Below are positions 19,211 through 27,255 of a DNA stretch of 64,000 nucleotides, in pieces. Origin of the DNA: Brevundimonas sp. 357. GTDB lineage: Bacteria; Pseudomonadota; Alphaproteobacteria; Caulobacterales; Caulobacteraceae. Numbering within the stretch: the stretch's first letter is position 1; the number at the start of each line of letters is the position of its first letter. Position numbers and translations under genes: made by a program. Where the stretch lies: contig NZ_RHWX01000003.1 of NCBI RefSeq assembly GCF_003938605.1, positions 185,834 to 249,833 of the forward strand, read 5' to 3'. The notes under the pieces were generated by a model that was not told where the DNA came from, ran no database searches, and was given only the letters and a program-made list of their open reading frames with translations.

Positions 19211-19593
19211 GCGCTGAAGCCCACAATGAGCACGCCGTGGACCATCACGACGATCACCACGGCGACGACCATGATCACGGCACCTACAAGGGCTATCTGA
19301 TCGGGTTCACCCTGTCGGTCGTGCTGACCGCCATTCCGTTCTGGCTGGTCATGGCCGGGGTGCTGGCGCCGCAGTTGACGGGCCTGATCATCACCGCCTT
19401 CGCCGTGGTGCAGATCGTGGTCCACATGATCTTCTTCCTGCACATGAACCATAAGTCTGAGGGCGGGTGGAACATGCTGGCGCTGATCTTCACCCTGGTG
19501 ATCGTGGTCATCGCCGTCGCCGGTTCGGTCTGGGTCATGTATCACCTGAACACCAACATGATGCCCGTCCACGACATGCAGGGGATGGGCTGA
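19207..19593 (+). CDS. cyoD: Cytochrome o ubiquinol oxidase subunit IV
   Basis: 128 residues from the ATG at 19207, which overlaps the cyoC stop; a longer frame from 19126 is in cyoC and rejected. It has a His/Asp-rich N-terminus ([16 protein letters not shown]), then three membrane segments as in the CyoD family ([20 protein letters not shown] is the key signature). The His-rich stretch is longer than in E. coli CyoD and could bind metal; that is speculation. Confidence 0.93.
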   Translation: MSAEAHNEHAVDHHDDHHGDDHDHGTYKGYLIGFTLSVVLTAIPFWLVMAGVLAPQLTGLIITAFAVVQIVVHMIFFLHMNHKSEGGWNMLALIFTLVIVVIAVAGSVWVMYHLNTNMMPVHDMQGMG

Positions 19594-19618
19594 GCCCTCT
19601 CGCACGCGGAGACGCTGC

Positions 19619-20386
19619 TTGACGTCATCGTCGGCCCCTGAACCCGCCGCCCGTCCGGCGTCACGCCGTCGAACGGTCGCGGGACTGGCGGCGTTCGCCG
19701 TACTGATCGCGGGCTTTTCGGCGCTGGGCGTCTGGCAGGTCCAGCGCCTGGCGTGGAAGCAGGAGCTGATCCGCCAGGTCGACAGCCGCATCCACGCCGA
19801 CCCTGTCCCTACGCCGGGGCCTGCAGGTTTCGATGCGGTGACGCGCGATGCGGACCAGTACCGCCGCGTCACGGCCAGCGGCCGGTTCCTGCATGACCGC
19901 GAGACGCGGGTGAAGGCGGTGACGGACCTGGGGCCTGGCTTCTGGGTCGTGACGCCGCTGACGGACGCGCGCGGCTTCACCGTCCTGATCAACCGGGGCT
20001 TCGTTCCGTCCGAGCGCGCCGCGCCCGAAAGCCGCGCTGAGGGTCAGGTGGAAGGGCCGGTGTCCGTTACCGGCCTGTTGCGGATCAGCGAACCCGAGGG
20101 CGGCTTTCTGCGCGACAACGATCCGGCGGGCGACCGCTGGTTCTCGCGCGACGTGGCCGCGATCGCTGAGGCCAAGCAGTTGAGCGGCCCGGTCGCGCCC
20201 TATTTCATCGACGCGGACGCGACGCCCAATCCCGGCGGCTGGCCGCGCGGCGGGCTGACGGTGGTGCGGTTCGCCAACAGCCATCTGGTCTATGCCCTGA
20301 CCTGGTTCGGCCTGGCGCTGATGTCGGCGGGCGGGGCGGTGCTGTGGCTGCGCGAAGAGCGGCGCCGCAGGCTGGGGGGGCGATGA
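19619..20386 (+). CDS. SURF1-family oxidase assembly protein
   Basis: 255 residues with a TTG start preceded by GGAG at suitable spacing. The SURF1 hallmarks are an N-terminal membrane segment (AGLAAFAVLIAGFSALGVWQ directly before VQRLAWKQELI), a central periplasmic domain (GPGFWVVTPLTDARGFTVLI, NRGFVPSERA), and a C-terminal segment (NSHLVYALTWFGLALMSAGG). SURF1 normally helps heme a3 insertion in cytochrome c oxidases. Here it is inside the cyo operon, so it probably helps assemble this bo-type oxidase. The stop overlaps the sensor kinase ATG. Confidence 0.92.
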   Translation: MTSSSAPEPAARPASRRRTVAGLAAFAVLIAGFSALGVWQVQRLAWKQELIRQVDSRIHADPVPTPGPAGFDAVTRDADQYRRVTASGRFLHDRETRVKAVTDLGPGFWVVTPLTDARGFTVLINRGFVPSERAAPESRAEGQVEGPVSVTGLLRISEPEGGFLRDNDPAGDRWFSRDVAAIAEAKQLSGPVAPYFIDADATPNPGGWPRGGLTVVRFANSHLVYALTWFGLALMSAGGAVLWLREERRRRLGGR

Positions 20387-21732
20387 TGCAGACCCAGACC
20401 CTGAGCCGCTTCGCCCGCACCCTGATGGGCATGGACGCCAATGCCGAGACGTCCGTGTCGCCGGGCGCGGCCGGTCGCCGCAACATGCTGCTGCTGATCC
20501 AGTTGCGCTGGCTGGCGGTGATCGGTCAGGTGGCGACCATCGTCATCGTCCACTGGGGCCTGGGCATCAGCCTGCCGCTGGGGCCGCTGCTGCTGGCACC
20601 GACGGCCCTGGCGGTGATGAACCTGGTCAGCGCGCCGGTGACGCTGCGGCGCAAGGTCGTGACCGACCCGGAGATCCTGCTGGCCCTGTGCGTCGATGTG
20701 GCGGCGTTGAGCTGGCTGCTCTACTTCAGCGGCGGGGCGACCAATCCGTTCGCGGCCCTGTACCTGATGCAGGTGGTGCTGGCGGCGGTGCTGCTGCGCC
20801 CGGCCTACGCCTGGGGCTTCGTGCTGGCGACGGGCGCTTGCCTGGCCTTCCTGGCGATCTGGCGGCAGCCGCTGGACCTGCCTGCCGGAGCCGATGCGCG
20901 GCTGGGCCTGATCCAGCAGGGCGCCCTGATCAACTTCATCCTGATCGCCGTGCTGCTGGTCGCCTTCGTCACCCGCACCAGCCAGAACGTGCGCGCCCGC
21001 GACGCCTATCTGGCCGAGGCGCGGCAGCAGGCGGCGGAACAGGACCACATCGTGCGCATGGGGCTGCTGGCTTCGGGCGCGGCGCATGAGCTGGGCACGC
21101 CGCTCGCCTCGCTGTCGGTCATTCTCAGCGACTGGCGACGGATGCCCGCGCTGAACCGCGACGAGGATATGGTGCAGGACATCGAGCAGATGCAGGCCGA
21201 GGTCGAGCGCTGCAAATCCATCGTCACCAACATCCTGATGTCGGCGGGCGAAGCGCGCGGCGAGGCGCCCACCGTCACCACCTTGAAAGCCTTCCTGCAG
21301 GAGATCATTGCGGAATGGTCCGACAAGGCGGGCGAGGTCATGCGCGTGACCTTGGACGGCCCGACGCCTGGCAATCCGTCGATCATCGCCGACCCGGCGT
21401 TGAAACAGGTGTTCAGCGCGCTTTTGGACAACGCCCACGAGGCTGGGGCGCGGAACCTGGAAGTGCGGGCCGCCGCCGACGCGGGCGGGTTGTTCATCGC
21501 CTTCGAGGACGACGGTCCGGGCTTCTCGTCGGCGATCCTCGAGAAGCTGGGCCAGCCCTATCAGTCGACCAAGGCGCGGGCGGGCTCGGGCCTGGGCCTG
21601 TTCCTGCTGGTGAATGTGATACGCAAGTTGGGCGGGACGGTGGTGGCCGTGAACCGTTCCAGAAAGCAGGAAGGCGGGCAGGGGGCCATGGTGCGCCTGA
21701 CCTTGCCGATCGACGCCCTGGCTCCGAAATGA
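20383..21732 (+). CDS. regB: RegB/PrrB-type redox sensor histidine kinase
   Basis: 449 residues from the ATG that overlaps the SURF1 stop. About six membrane segments in residues ~35-210, including GGATNPFAALYLMQVVLAAV. This has the GG-x-x-NPF heptapeptide that binds ubiquinone in RegB. The H-box is LASGAAHELGTPLASLSVIL. A cysteine in EVERCKSIVTNIL lies where RegB has its redox-active cysteine. The ATPase domain has DNAHEAGARNLEV, DDGPGFS and GSGLGLFLLVNVIRKLGG. Known RegB senses quinone redox state to control respiration genes; the same role is inferred here. Confidence 0.93.
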   Translation: MMQTQTLSRFARTLMGMDANAETSVSPGAAGRRNMLLLIQLRWLAVIGQVATIVIVHWGLGISLPLGPLLLAPTALAVMNLVSAPVTLRRKVVTDPEILLALCVDVAALSWLLYFSGGATNPFAALYLMQVVLAAVLLRPAYAWGFVLATGACLAFLAIWRQPLDLPAGADARLGLIQQGALINFILIAVLLVAFVTRTSQNVRARDAYLAEARQQAAEQDHIVRMGLLASGAAHELGTPLASLSVILSDWRRMPALNRDEDMVQDIEQMQAEVERCKSIVTNILMSAGEARGEAPTVTTLKAFLQEIIAEWSDKAGEVMRVTLDGPTPGNPSIIADPALKQVFSALLDNAHEAGARNLEVRAAADAGGLFIAFEDDGPGFSSAILEKLGQPYQSTKARAGSGLGLFLLVNVIRKLGGTVVAVNRSRKQEGGQGAMVRLTLPIDALAPK

Positions 21733-21755
21733 GGGGCCTGGAAAGAGGGAATGAG

Positions 21756-22292
21756 ATGACCGACGAGCCCCGCCAGCTTCTGATCGTCGAGGACGACGAG
21801 TCCTTTTCGCGCACTCTGCGCCGATCTTTCGAACGACGCGGCTATCAGGTCGTCTCGGCGCACAGCCACGATCAAATGGTCGAACTGCTGAAGACGCACC
21901 ATCCTGATTACGCCGTGGTGGATCTGAAGCTGGGAACCGCGTCAGGCCTGACCTGCGTGCAGACGCTGCACGCCTTTGATCCCGACCTGGTGATCGTGGT
22001 GCTGACCGGCTTCGCCAGCATCGCCACGGCGGTCGAGGCGATCAAGCTGGGCGCGCGGCACTACCTCGCCAAGCCCGCCGGCACCGACGCCATCGAGGCC
22101 GCCTTCGGCCGCGAGGCGGGCGATCCCGATGCGCCTCTGACGGCGCGCTCGACCTCGATCAAGACGCTGGAGTGGGAGCGCATCCACGAGGTGCTGGCCG
22201 AGACCGACTTCAACATCTCCGAGACCGCGCGTCGCCTGGGCATGCACCGCCGCACCCTGGCGCGGAAACTGGAGAAGCGGCAGGTCAGCTGA
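21756..22292 (+). CDS. regA: RegA/PrrA/ActR-type response regulator
   Basis: 178 residues, close to the usual RegA size. The receiver domain has LLIVEDDESFSRTLRRSFER, the phospho-acceptor Asp in YAVVDLKLGTASGLT and the Lys in ARHYLAKPAG. The C-terminus is a Fis-type helix-turn-helix (FNISETARRLGMHRRTLARK). Start at 21756 is chosen for the AGAGG ribosome site; an ATG at 21729 overlapping the kinase stop would add nine residues. Partner of the adjacent RegB-like kinase. Probable targets include the cyo operon itself. Confidence 0.93.
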   Translation: MTDEPRQLLIVEDDESFSRTLRRSFERRGYQVVSAHSHDQMVELLKTHHPDYAVVDLKLGTASGLTCVQTLHAFDPDLVIVVLTGFASIATAVEAIKLGARHYLAKPAGTDAIEAAFGREAGDPDAPLTARSTSIKTLEWERIHEVLAETDFNISETARRLGMHRRTLARKLEKRQVS

Positions 22293-22309
22293 GACCTGCC
22301 CTATTCAGG

Positions 22310-22340
22310 CGTCATCCTCGGGCTTGTCCCGAGGATGACG
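22310..22340. terminator. Strong hairpin, likely terminator of the cyo-reg operon or REP-type palindrome
   Basis: A perfect 13-bp stem CGTCATCCTCGGG / CCCGAGGATGACG with a 5-base loop CTTGT. It lies between the regA stop and the stop of the convergent CoA-transferase gene. No clear T-tract follows on either strand, so it could be a REP-type intergenic palindrome that also serves as a termination/stabilising structure. Confidence 0.6.
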
Positions 22341-22362
22341 AACTGAGAGAGAGAGGGAAGGC

Positions 22363-23574
22363 TCACCTCTCCGTCTTCAACGCCCCCAACACGGCTTCCG
22401 TATCCTGTCCCAACTTCGGCGGCGGGGCGTCATATCGCACCGGAGTCTTCGACAGGCGGATGGGCGAGGCGACAGTGCGGACGGGATCGGCCAGGTCGGG
22501 CCGCGTCTGCTCGACCGTTAGGCCGCGATGGATGGCCTGGGGCTCCTCGAACACCTGATCGATGGTGTTGACCGGGCCGCAGGGCACGCCCGCCGCCTCA
22601 AGCGCCTGCATCAGCCCCTGCATGGTGAAGCCTTGCGTCTGCGCGGCGATCAACGGTCCTAGCGCCTCGCGGTTGGCGACTCGCAGGGCGTTGGTGGCGA
22701 AGCGATCCTCGACTTGCAGCCTCAAGGCGCCGCACAGGGCGCGGAACTGGCCGTCGTTGCCTACGGCGATGATCACCATGCCGTCCGAACATGGGAAGGG
22801 CTGATAGGGGGCCAGATTGGGGTGGGCGTTGCCCATCCGCGTCGGCGCCTTGCCCGATACGAAGTAGTTGGTCGCCTGGTTCGCCTGCATGGCCGCCTGA
22901 ACGTCGAACAGGGCGATGTCGACGTGCTGGCCTTCGCCCGTCGCTCGCGCGTGCCACAAGGCCGCCAGGATGGCGTTGGAGGCGTACAGGCCGGTGAACA
23001 GGTCCACGACCGCCACCCCGACCTTCATCGGCTCGGCGCCTGGCGCGCCGTCCGGCTGGCCGGTGATGGACATCAGCCCGCCCATGGCCTGGATCATATA
23101 GTCGTAGCCCGCCCGGTGCGCGTCCGGCCCGTCCTGGCCGAAGCCGGTGATGGAGCAATAGACCAGCTTCGGATTGACCGCCGCCAGCGAGGCGTAGTCG
23201 AGTCCGTACTTCTTCAGCCCGCCGGTCTTGAAGTTCTCGACCACCACGTCGCAGGTCGCCGCCAAACGGCGCACGGCTTCGGCGCCTTCAGGGCTGGCGA
23301 TGTCCAGCTCGACCGACTTCTTGCCCCGGTTGGCGCACAAGAAATAGGCGGCGTCGCCGGGCTTTCCCTCAGCCGTGGTGGTGAAGGGCGGCCCCCAGTG
23401 GCGGGTGTCGTCGCCCGCGCCCGGCCGTTCGATCTTGATGACCTCGGCCCCCAGGTCCGCCAGCGTCTGCGTCGCCCACGGCCCGGCCAGAACCCGCGAC
23501 AGGTCCAGCACGCGCACGCCGTGAAGCGGGCCATAAGAGGAAGGGGCGGCGGGAATCGAGGCGGTGTCAGACAT
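22363..23574 (-). CDS. CaiB/BaiF family (class III) CoA-transferase
   Basis: 403 residues. The N-terminus (LHGVRVLDLSRVLAGPWATQ, TLADLGAEVIKIERPGAGDD) and the interlocked-dimer core (CDVVVENFKTGGLKKYGLDY; MGGLMSITGQPDGAPG) are typical of class III transferases. The catalytic Asp is in VAVVDLFTGLYASNAI. These enzymes transfer CoA between organic acids such as succinate, itaconate, carnitine or fatty-acid derivatives. The substrates here are not determined and the neighbours give no pathway. The 3' end faces the regA operon; the tRNA-Lys gene lies upstream on the same strand. Confidence 0.9.
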   Translation of the reverse strand: MSDTASIPAAPSSYGPLHGVRVLDLSRVLAGPWATQTLADLGAEVIKIERPGAGDDTRHWGPPFTTTAEGKPGDAAYFLCANRGKKSVELDIASPEGAEAVRRLAATCDVVVENFKTGGLKKYGLDYASLAAVNPKLVYCSITGFGQDGPDAHRAGYDYMIQAMGGLMSITGQPDGAPGAEPMKVGVAVVDLFTGLYASNAILAALWHARATGEGQHVDIALFDVQAAMQANQATNYFVSGKAPTRMGNAHPNLAPYQPFPCSDGMVIIAVGNDGQFRALCGALRLQVEDRFATNALRVANREALGPLIAAQTQGFTMQGLMQALEAAGVPCGPVNTIDQVFEEPQAIHRGLTVEQTRPDLADPVRTVASPIRLSKTPVRYDAPPPKLGQDTEAVLGALKTER

Positions 23575-23661
23575 GTCCGCCTTCTAGCAGAAACCGGGCG
23601 CAGCCGGATGGCCTCGCGCCGAGGCGCGACGATCATCCAACATATGAAAAGAAGGAGACGA

Positions 23662-23737
<76 letters not shown>

Positions 23738-23933
23738 GCACCGTCGTCTGCGCCCTTGGTGTGGCGCCGGTCCTTCGCGGCGGCGTTGATGGCCTCGGCG
23801 AAGGGCGCTCCTATTACTCAGGACCGGGGGGCGACGCAAGCGCCAAATGCGTCTTTTATCGCGATTGCATCGCGCGCTAAGGTCGCGCCTTGAATCAGCC
23901 GCCGAGAAGACGCGGCGAGGGGGAGTAAAGATT

Positions 23934-25349
23934 ATGGCGTTCTGGAACCGTCGTCGCTCGATCGACGCGATGCTGGCCCCGCATTCGGGGCCGGGGCTCA
24001 AGAAAACCCTGGGTTGGCCGCATCTTATGGCGCTGGGCGTCGGCGCCATCGTCGGAACCGGTATCCTGACGCTGATCGGCGTCGGGGCGGGTCTGGCGGG
24101 TCCGGCGGTGCTGATCAGCTTCGCCCTGGCCGGTCTGGTGTGCGCTTGCGCGGCCCTGGCCTACGCCGAACTTTCGACGATCATGCCCGCTTCGGGCAGC
24201 GCCTATACCTATTCCTACGCCGCGTTGGGCGAGATTTTCGCCTGGGTCGTGGGGTGGAGCCTGATCCTGGAGTATTCGCTGGTGGTGTCGACGGTGGCCG
24301 TCGGCTGGTCCGGCTACGCCGTGCCCTTCCTGGCGGGGCTGGGCGTCGACCTGCCGTTCGCCCTGACCGTGGGACCGCACGTCGAGGGCGGGCTGATCAA
24401 CCTGCCGGCCATCTTCATCATCGCCATTGTGACCGGCCTGCTGCTGCTGGGCACGAAGGAAAGCGCCACGCTGAACGCCATCCTGGTGTTCGTGAAGATC
24501 GCCGCCCTGGTGGTGTTCGTGGCCATCGCCATGCCGCACTTCGATACGGCCAACTTCACCCCCTTCATGCCGCACGGCTTCGGCGCGCCCTTCGTGCAGA
24601 CAGGGGTTATGGCCGCGGCCGCCATCATCTTCTTCGCCTTCTACGGCTTCGACGCCATCGCCACGGCGGCGGAAGAGACCAAGAAGCCCGAGCGCGACCT
24701 GGCCATCGGCATCGTCGGCTCGATGGTGGTCTGCACCGTGCTCTATATCGCCGTCGCGGCCGCTGCGATCGGCGCCGCCCCGGTCGCCAGCTTCGCCGAC
24801 AGTCCCGAGCCGCTGGCGCACATCATGCGCGGCCTGGGCCAGGGCGTCGCCGCCCAATGGATCGCCGCCGCCGCCGTGATCGCCCTGCCGACCGTGCTGC
24901 TGGCCTTCCTGTTCGGTCAGAGCCGCATCTTCCTGGGCATGGCGCGCGACGGCCTGCTGCCCAACCGCCTGGCCAAGATCTCCAAGCGCGGCGTTCCGGC
25001 CGTGGTGACGATCTTCACCGCCATTGTCGTGGCCTTCCTGGCCGGCATCATGCGTCTGGACGAGCTGGCCTCGCTGGCCAACGCCGGCACCCTGATGGCC
25101 TTCATGGCCGTGGGCGTCAGCCTGATCGTGCTGCGCGTGCGTGAACCGAACCGCGAGCGCAAGTTCAAGGCGCCGCTGTGGTGGCTGGTCGGCGGCATCG
25201 CCATCATCGGCTGCATCGTGTTCTTCTTCAGCCTGAAGAGCTCGACGCAGCTCTACTTCCTGCTGTGGAACCTGTTCGGTCTGGCTCTGTACCTGCTGTG
25301 GTCGTCGCGCAACTCGCGCCTGGCCAAGGGCGAGGAGTCCGAGGCCTGA
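23934..25349 (+). CDS. APC-family amino acid permease
   Basis: 471 residues from the ATG at 23934, preceded by GGGGGAG. About 12 membrane segments. The first helix GVGAIVGTGILTLIGVGAGL has the unwound GTG motif of cationic/neutral amino acid permeases. IIFFAFYGFDAIATAAEETK in segment 6 has the FYGFDxIxTxxEE signature of the CAT branch. A soluble N-terminus (FWNRRRSIDAMLAP) is also CAT-like. Substrate probably amino acids, not determinable more closely. Its intact sequence is the reference against which the broken copy at 60.5-61.6 kb was judged. Confidence 0.91.
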   Translation: MAFWNRRRSIDAMLAPHSGPGLKKTLGWPHLMALGVGAIVGTGILTLIGVGAGLAGPAVLISFALAGLVCACAALAYAELSTIMPASGSAYTYSYAALGEIFAWVVGWSLILEYSLVVSTVAVGWSGYAVPFLAGLGVDLPFALTVGPHVEGGLINLPAIFIIAIVTGLLLLGTKESATLNAILVFVKIAALVVFVAIAMPHFDTANFTPFMPHGFGAPFVQTGVMAAAAIIFFAFYGFDAIATAAEETKKPERDLAIGIVGSMVVCTVLYIAVAAAAIGAAPVASFADSPEPLAHIMRGLGQGVAAQWIAAAAVIALPTVLLAFLFGQSRIFLGMARDGLLPNRLAKISKRGVPAVVTIFTAIVVAFLAGIMRLDELASLANAGTLMAFMAVGVSLIVLRVREPNRERKFKAPLWWLVGGIAIIGCIVFFFSLKSSTQLYFLLWNLFGLALYLLWSSRNSRLAKGEESEA

Positions 25350-25702
25350 TGGCGAGACGCGACCTGTCGGGGGCGGTGGATTTCACCGTCCTCGAAGCCA
25401 TGACGGCGGGCATGGATGATGTGACGGAAGAAGTGCTGGGCCTGTTCGCAGAACAGGCCCGCATGTGGTCGGCCATGCTGGACGCGTCCAGCGAGGGCTG
25501 GCGCGACGCGGTTCACACCATCCGCGGCGCCGGGGCTGGCATCGGGGCCAAGGCCCTGGCCCAGGTCTGCGAAGAGGTGGAGTTCGGCGAACAATCCGCC
25601 GCGCCCGCCGGGCTGGAGCGGGTGAAGACGGCGCTGGATGCGGCCCTGGCCGATGTGGCGGCCTATCGCCATGAACTGGCGTTGAAGAGCCTGAAGGGCT
25701 GA
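25349..25702 (+). CDS. Small Hpt-domain phosphotransfer protein
   Basis: 117 residues. The ATG shares its first base with the permease TGA (TGATG), so it is translationally coupled to the permease. Residues about 25-100 form a helical Hpt-like fold with the phospho-acceptor His in WRDAVHTIRGAGAGIGAKAL (His about 55). The H-x-x-[KR]-G-x-x-x-x-x-G pattern is present. Probably a phosphorelay intermediate, as in Caulobacter-type ShpA/ChpT-like proteins, though which kinase and regulator it serves is unknown. Convergent with the chorismate mutase gene, only 7 bases apart. Confidence 0.75.
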   Translation: MARRDLSGAVDFTVLEAMTAGMDDVTEEVLGLFAEQARMWSAMLDASSEGWRDAVHTIRGAGAGIGAKALAQVCEEVEFGEQSAAPAGLERVKTALDAALADVAAYRHELALKSLKG

Positions 25703-25709
25703 AAGGTCG

Positions 25710-26042
25710 TCAGACCCGCGTCTTGTCCCAGGTTCCGAACTCGTGGGCGATGCAGCGGTCGATCAGCAGGCGCCAGACCGGCTCGGCGATGTCGGGCGAC
25801 AGGCCGGCGGGTTCGGCCGCCTTCAGCACCTTGGCCACCACGTCGTCGATGCGGGCCTGATCGAAGACGGCGTCGCGGTTCGGCTTGATGCGGGCGGCGG
25901 CGTCCATATAGCGCTGACGCTCGGCCAGCAGGGTCACAAGAGCGCGGTCAAGGGCGTCCACGCCCTGACGCACGTCCAGCATGGTGGCGCAGTCTTCCGG
26001 GGCCTTGCGCGCGTCGATGGCGACAGCGGCGGGAGAGGTCAT
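25710..26042 (-). CDS. Chorismate mutase, AroQ type
   Basis: 110 residues from an ATG 4 bases downstream of the preceding gene's stop; a longer start at 26075 would overlap that gene. AroQ fold: three helices with RQGVDALDRALVTLLAERQR, YMDAAARIKPNRDAVFDQAR and VWRLLIDRCIAHEFGTWDKT. The Arg/Lys/Glu pattern of the active site (R..D..D..L..LL..R) is visible. This branch includes monofunctional chorismate mutases and isochorismate-pyruvate lyases, so chorismate to prephenate is the likely reaction. It forms an operon with the ferredoxin-NADP reductase gene. Confidence 0.8.
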   Translation of the reverse strand: MTSPAAVAIDARKAPEDCATMLDVRQGVDALDRALVTLLAERQRYMDAAARIKPNRDAVFDQARIDDVVAKVLKAAEPAGLSPDIAEPVWRLLIDRCIAHEFGTWDKTRV

Positions 26043-26046
26043 CAGG

Positions 26047-26862
26047 TCAGCCGACAAAGGCGCGCTCCAGAACATAGTCGCCGGGTTCGGCGTTCGAGCC
26101 TTCTTTGAGGCCGTAGGATTCCAGCAGCTCGCCAGTCTCCTTGATCATGGCCATCGAGCCGCACAGCATGACGCGGTCGCTGTTGGGCGAGAAGCCGATG
26201 GGCAGTTGCAGGTCGGCGAAGACGTCGCCCGACTTGATGCGGTCGGTGATGCGGCCCGGCGTCTCGAACCGCTCGCGGGTCACGGTCGGATAATAGGTCA
26301 GCTGGGCCTTGGCCTCGTCGCCGATCAGCGGGTCGTCGTGGATGCCGTGGCTGAAGAAGTCGCGGTAGGCCAGGTCGGCGACGTTGCGCACCGTGTGGCA
26401 GACGATGACCTGCTTGAAGCGGGAATAGGTCTCGGGATCGCGCGCCACCGACAGCCACGGCGCCAGGCCGGTACCGGTGCCGATCAGCCACAGACGCTCG
26501 CCGCCGGTCAGGGCGTCCAGCACCAGGGTGCCGGTCGGCTTCTTGCCCATCAGGATGCTGTCGCCCGCGACGATCTTCTGAAGGCGCGAGGTCAGGGGGC
26601 CGTCCTCGACCTTGATGGAGAAGAATTCCAGCTCCTCGGCCCAGAAGGGCGAGGCGATGGAATAGGCGCGCAGCACGGGCTTGCCGCCGTCCTCGCCCGG
26701 CAGGCCGATCATGACGAATTCGCCCGAGCGGAAGCGGAAATCCTCGGGCCGCTTCACGCCGAAGCTGAACAACTGGTCGTTCCAGTGGCGGACCCACAGG
26801 ACTTCCAACTCATGAAACGGACTGGCCTTGACGGGCGGCGCGGAGAGGGAGGCGTCAGACAT
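26047..26862 (-). CDS. fpr: Ferredoxin--NADP+ reductase
   Basis: 271 residues, standard bacterial FPR size. FAD site: FRFRSGEFVMIGLPGEDG and PVLRAYSIASPFWAEELEFF (the RxYS motif). NADP-binding part: LWLIGTGTGLAPWLSVARDP (GTGTGxAP), then VMLCGSMAMIKETGELLESY near the C-terminus, with EPGDYVLERAFV as end. It passes electrons between NADPH and ferredoxin or flavodoxin. It is the first gene of a two-gene unit with chorismate mutase. Confidence 0.93.
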   Translation of the reverse strand: MSDASLSAPPVKASPFHELEVLWVRHWNDQLFSFGVKRPEDFRFRSGEFVMIGLPGEDGGKPVLRAYSIASPFWAEELEFFSIKVEDGPLTSRLQKIVAGDSILMGKKPTGTLVLDALTGGERLWLIGTGTGLAPWLSVARDPETYSRFKQVIVCHTVRNVADLAYRDFFSHGIHDDPLIGDEAKAQLTYYPTVTRERFETPGRITDRIKSGDVFADLQLPIGFSPNSDRVMLCGSMAMIKETGELLESYGLKEGSNAEPGDYVLERAFVG

Positions 26863-26932
26863 GGCGACTACCTAGGCCGTCGCGGGCGGTTGCGAAAGAG
26901 TGCTGCGGCGATCCTTCCGTCCTCGCGGCGTA

Positions 26933-26965
26933 AGGCAGGCTGAACCGCAATCAGCCAGCCTGCCT
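26933..26965. repeat. Perfect 10-bp inverted repeat, intergenic
   Basis: AGGCAGGCTG (26933-26942) and CAGCCTGCCT (26956-26965) with 13 bases between. It lies about 70 bases upstream of fpr and could be an operator or an RNA hairpin in that leader. No T-tract follows on either strand. Confidence 0.5.
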
Positions 26966-27024
26966 CTCGGCCTGTGCTAGGCTGCGTTCCATCCAAGGGG
27001 TGAGCGATCGCGCACCGCGTGGAA

Positions 27025-27060
27025 TTTCAGACGATTCAGACGAATTGGACTCTGTTTTTC
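27025..27060. repeat. Left copy of a ~36-nt intergenic repeat (inverted pair with 30015-30051)
   Basis: The segment from TTTCAGACGATTCAGACG to GGACTCTGTTTTTC reappears on the opposite strand at 30015-30051 with only a one-base difference in the A/T run. Weaker similarity continues for about 70 further bases towards 26940. The pair brackets the peptidase and small membrane protein genes. Confidence 0.75.
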
Positions 27061-27062
27061 TT

Positions 27063-27208
27063 CCTTCTCCCCTTGTGGGAGAAGGTGGGCCCAAAGGGCT
27101 CGGATGAGGGGTTTCTCGGGCAGTGGCGAAAGCCGCGTGGTCGGACAGGTCGCGAGACCCCTCATCCGTCAGGCTTCGCCTGCCACCTTCTCCCACAAGG
27201 GGAGAAGG
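27063..27208. repeat. Palindromic intergenic element bounded by CCTTCTCCCC repeats
   Basis: A 23-base copy (27063-27085, CCTTCTCC...GGAGAAGG) and its inverted partner (27186-27208) enclose a spacer whose inner parts also pair (GGATGAGGGG with CCCCTCATCC). The whole 146 bp can fold into one long hairpin. A third copy of the palindrome is at 30180-30202. It looks like a small intergenic repeat family of this genome. Confidence 0.75.
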
Positions 27209-27255
27209 ACGAATTGCGGATGACGACGGAAGATTCCGTCTCTAGCTTCACCGCC

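Larger units (their letters stand above)
26863..27255. other. Intergenic region (393 bp) rich in palindromes and repeats, no gene
   Basis: No coding potential beyond short accidental frames. It contains (left to right) a 10-bp stem AGGCAGGCTG / CAGCCTGCCT (26933-26965), a ~36-nt sequence repeated inverted at 30015-30051, and a 146-bp imperfect hairpin (27063-27208) bounded by inverted copies of a CCTTCTCCC palindrome. The promoter of the DPP4-like gene should be in the right part. It is bounded by fpr (-) and the peptidase (+), which are divergent. Confidence 0.75.

Noticed and set aside
22280..22300. Short palindrome CAGGTC-AGCTGA-GACCTG at the regA stop
   Set aside because: Six-base arms overlapping the coding end; the strong 13-bp hairpin just after it is the better terminator candidate.
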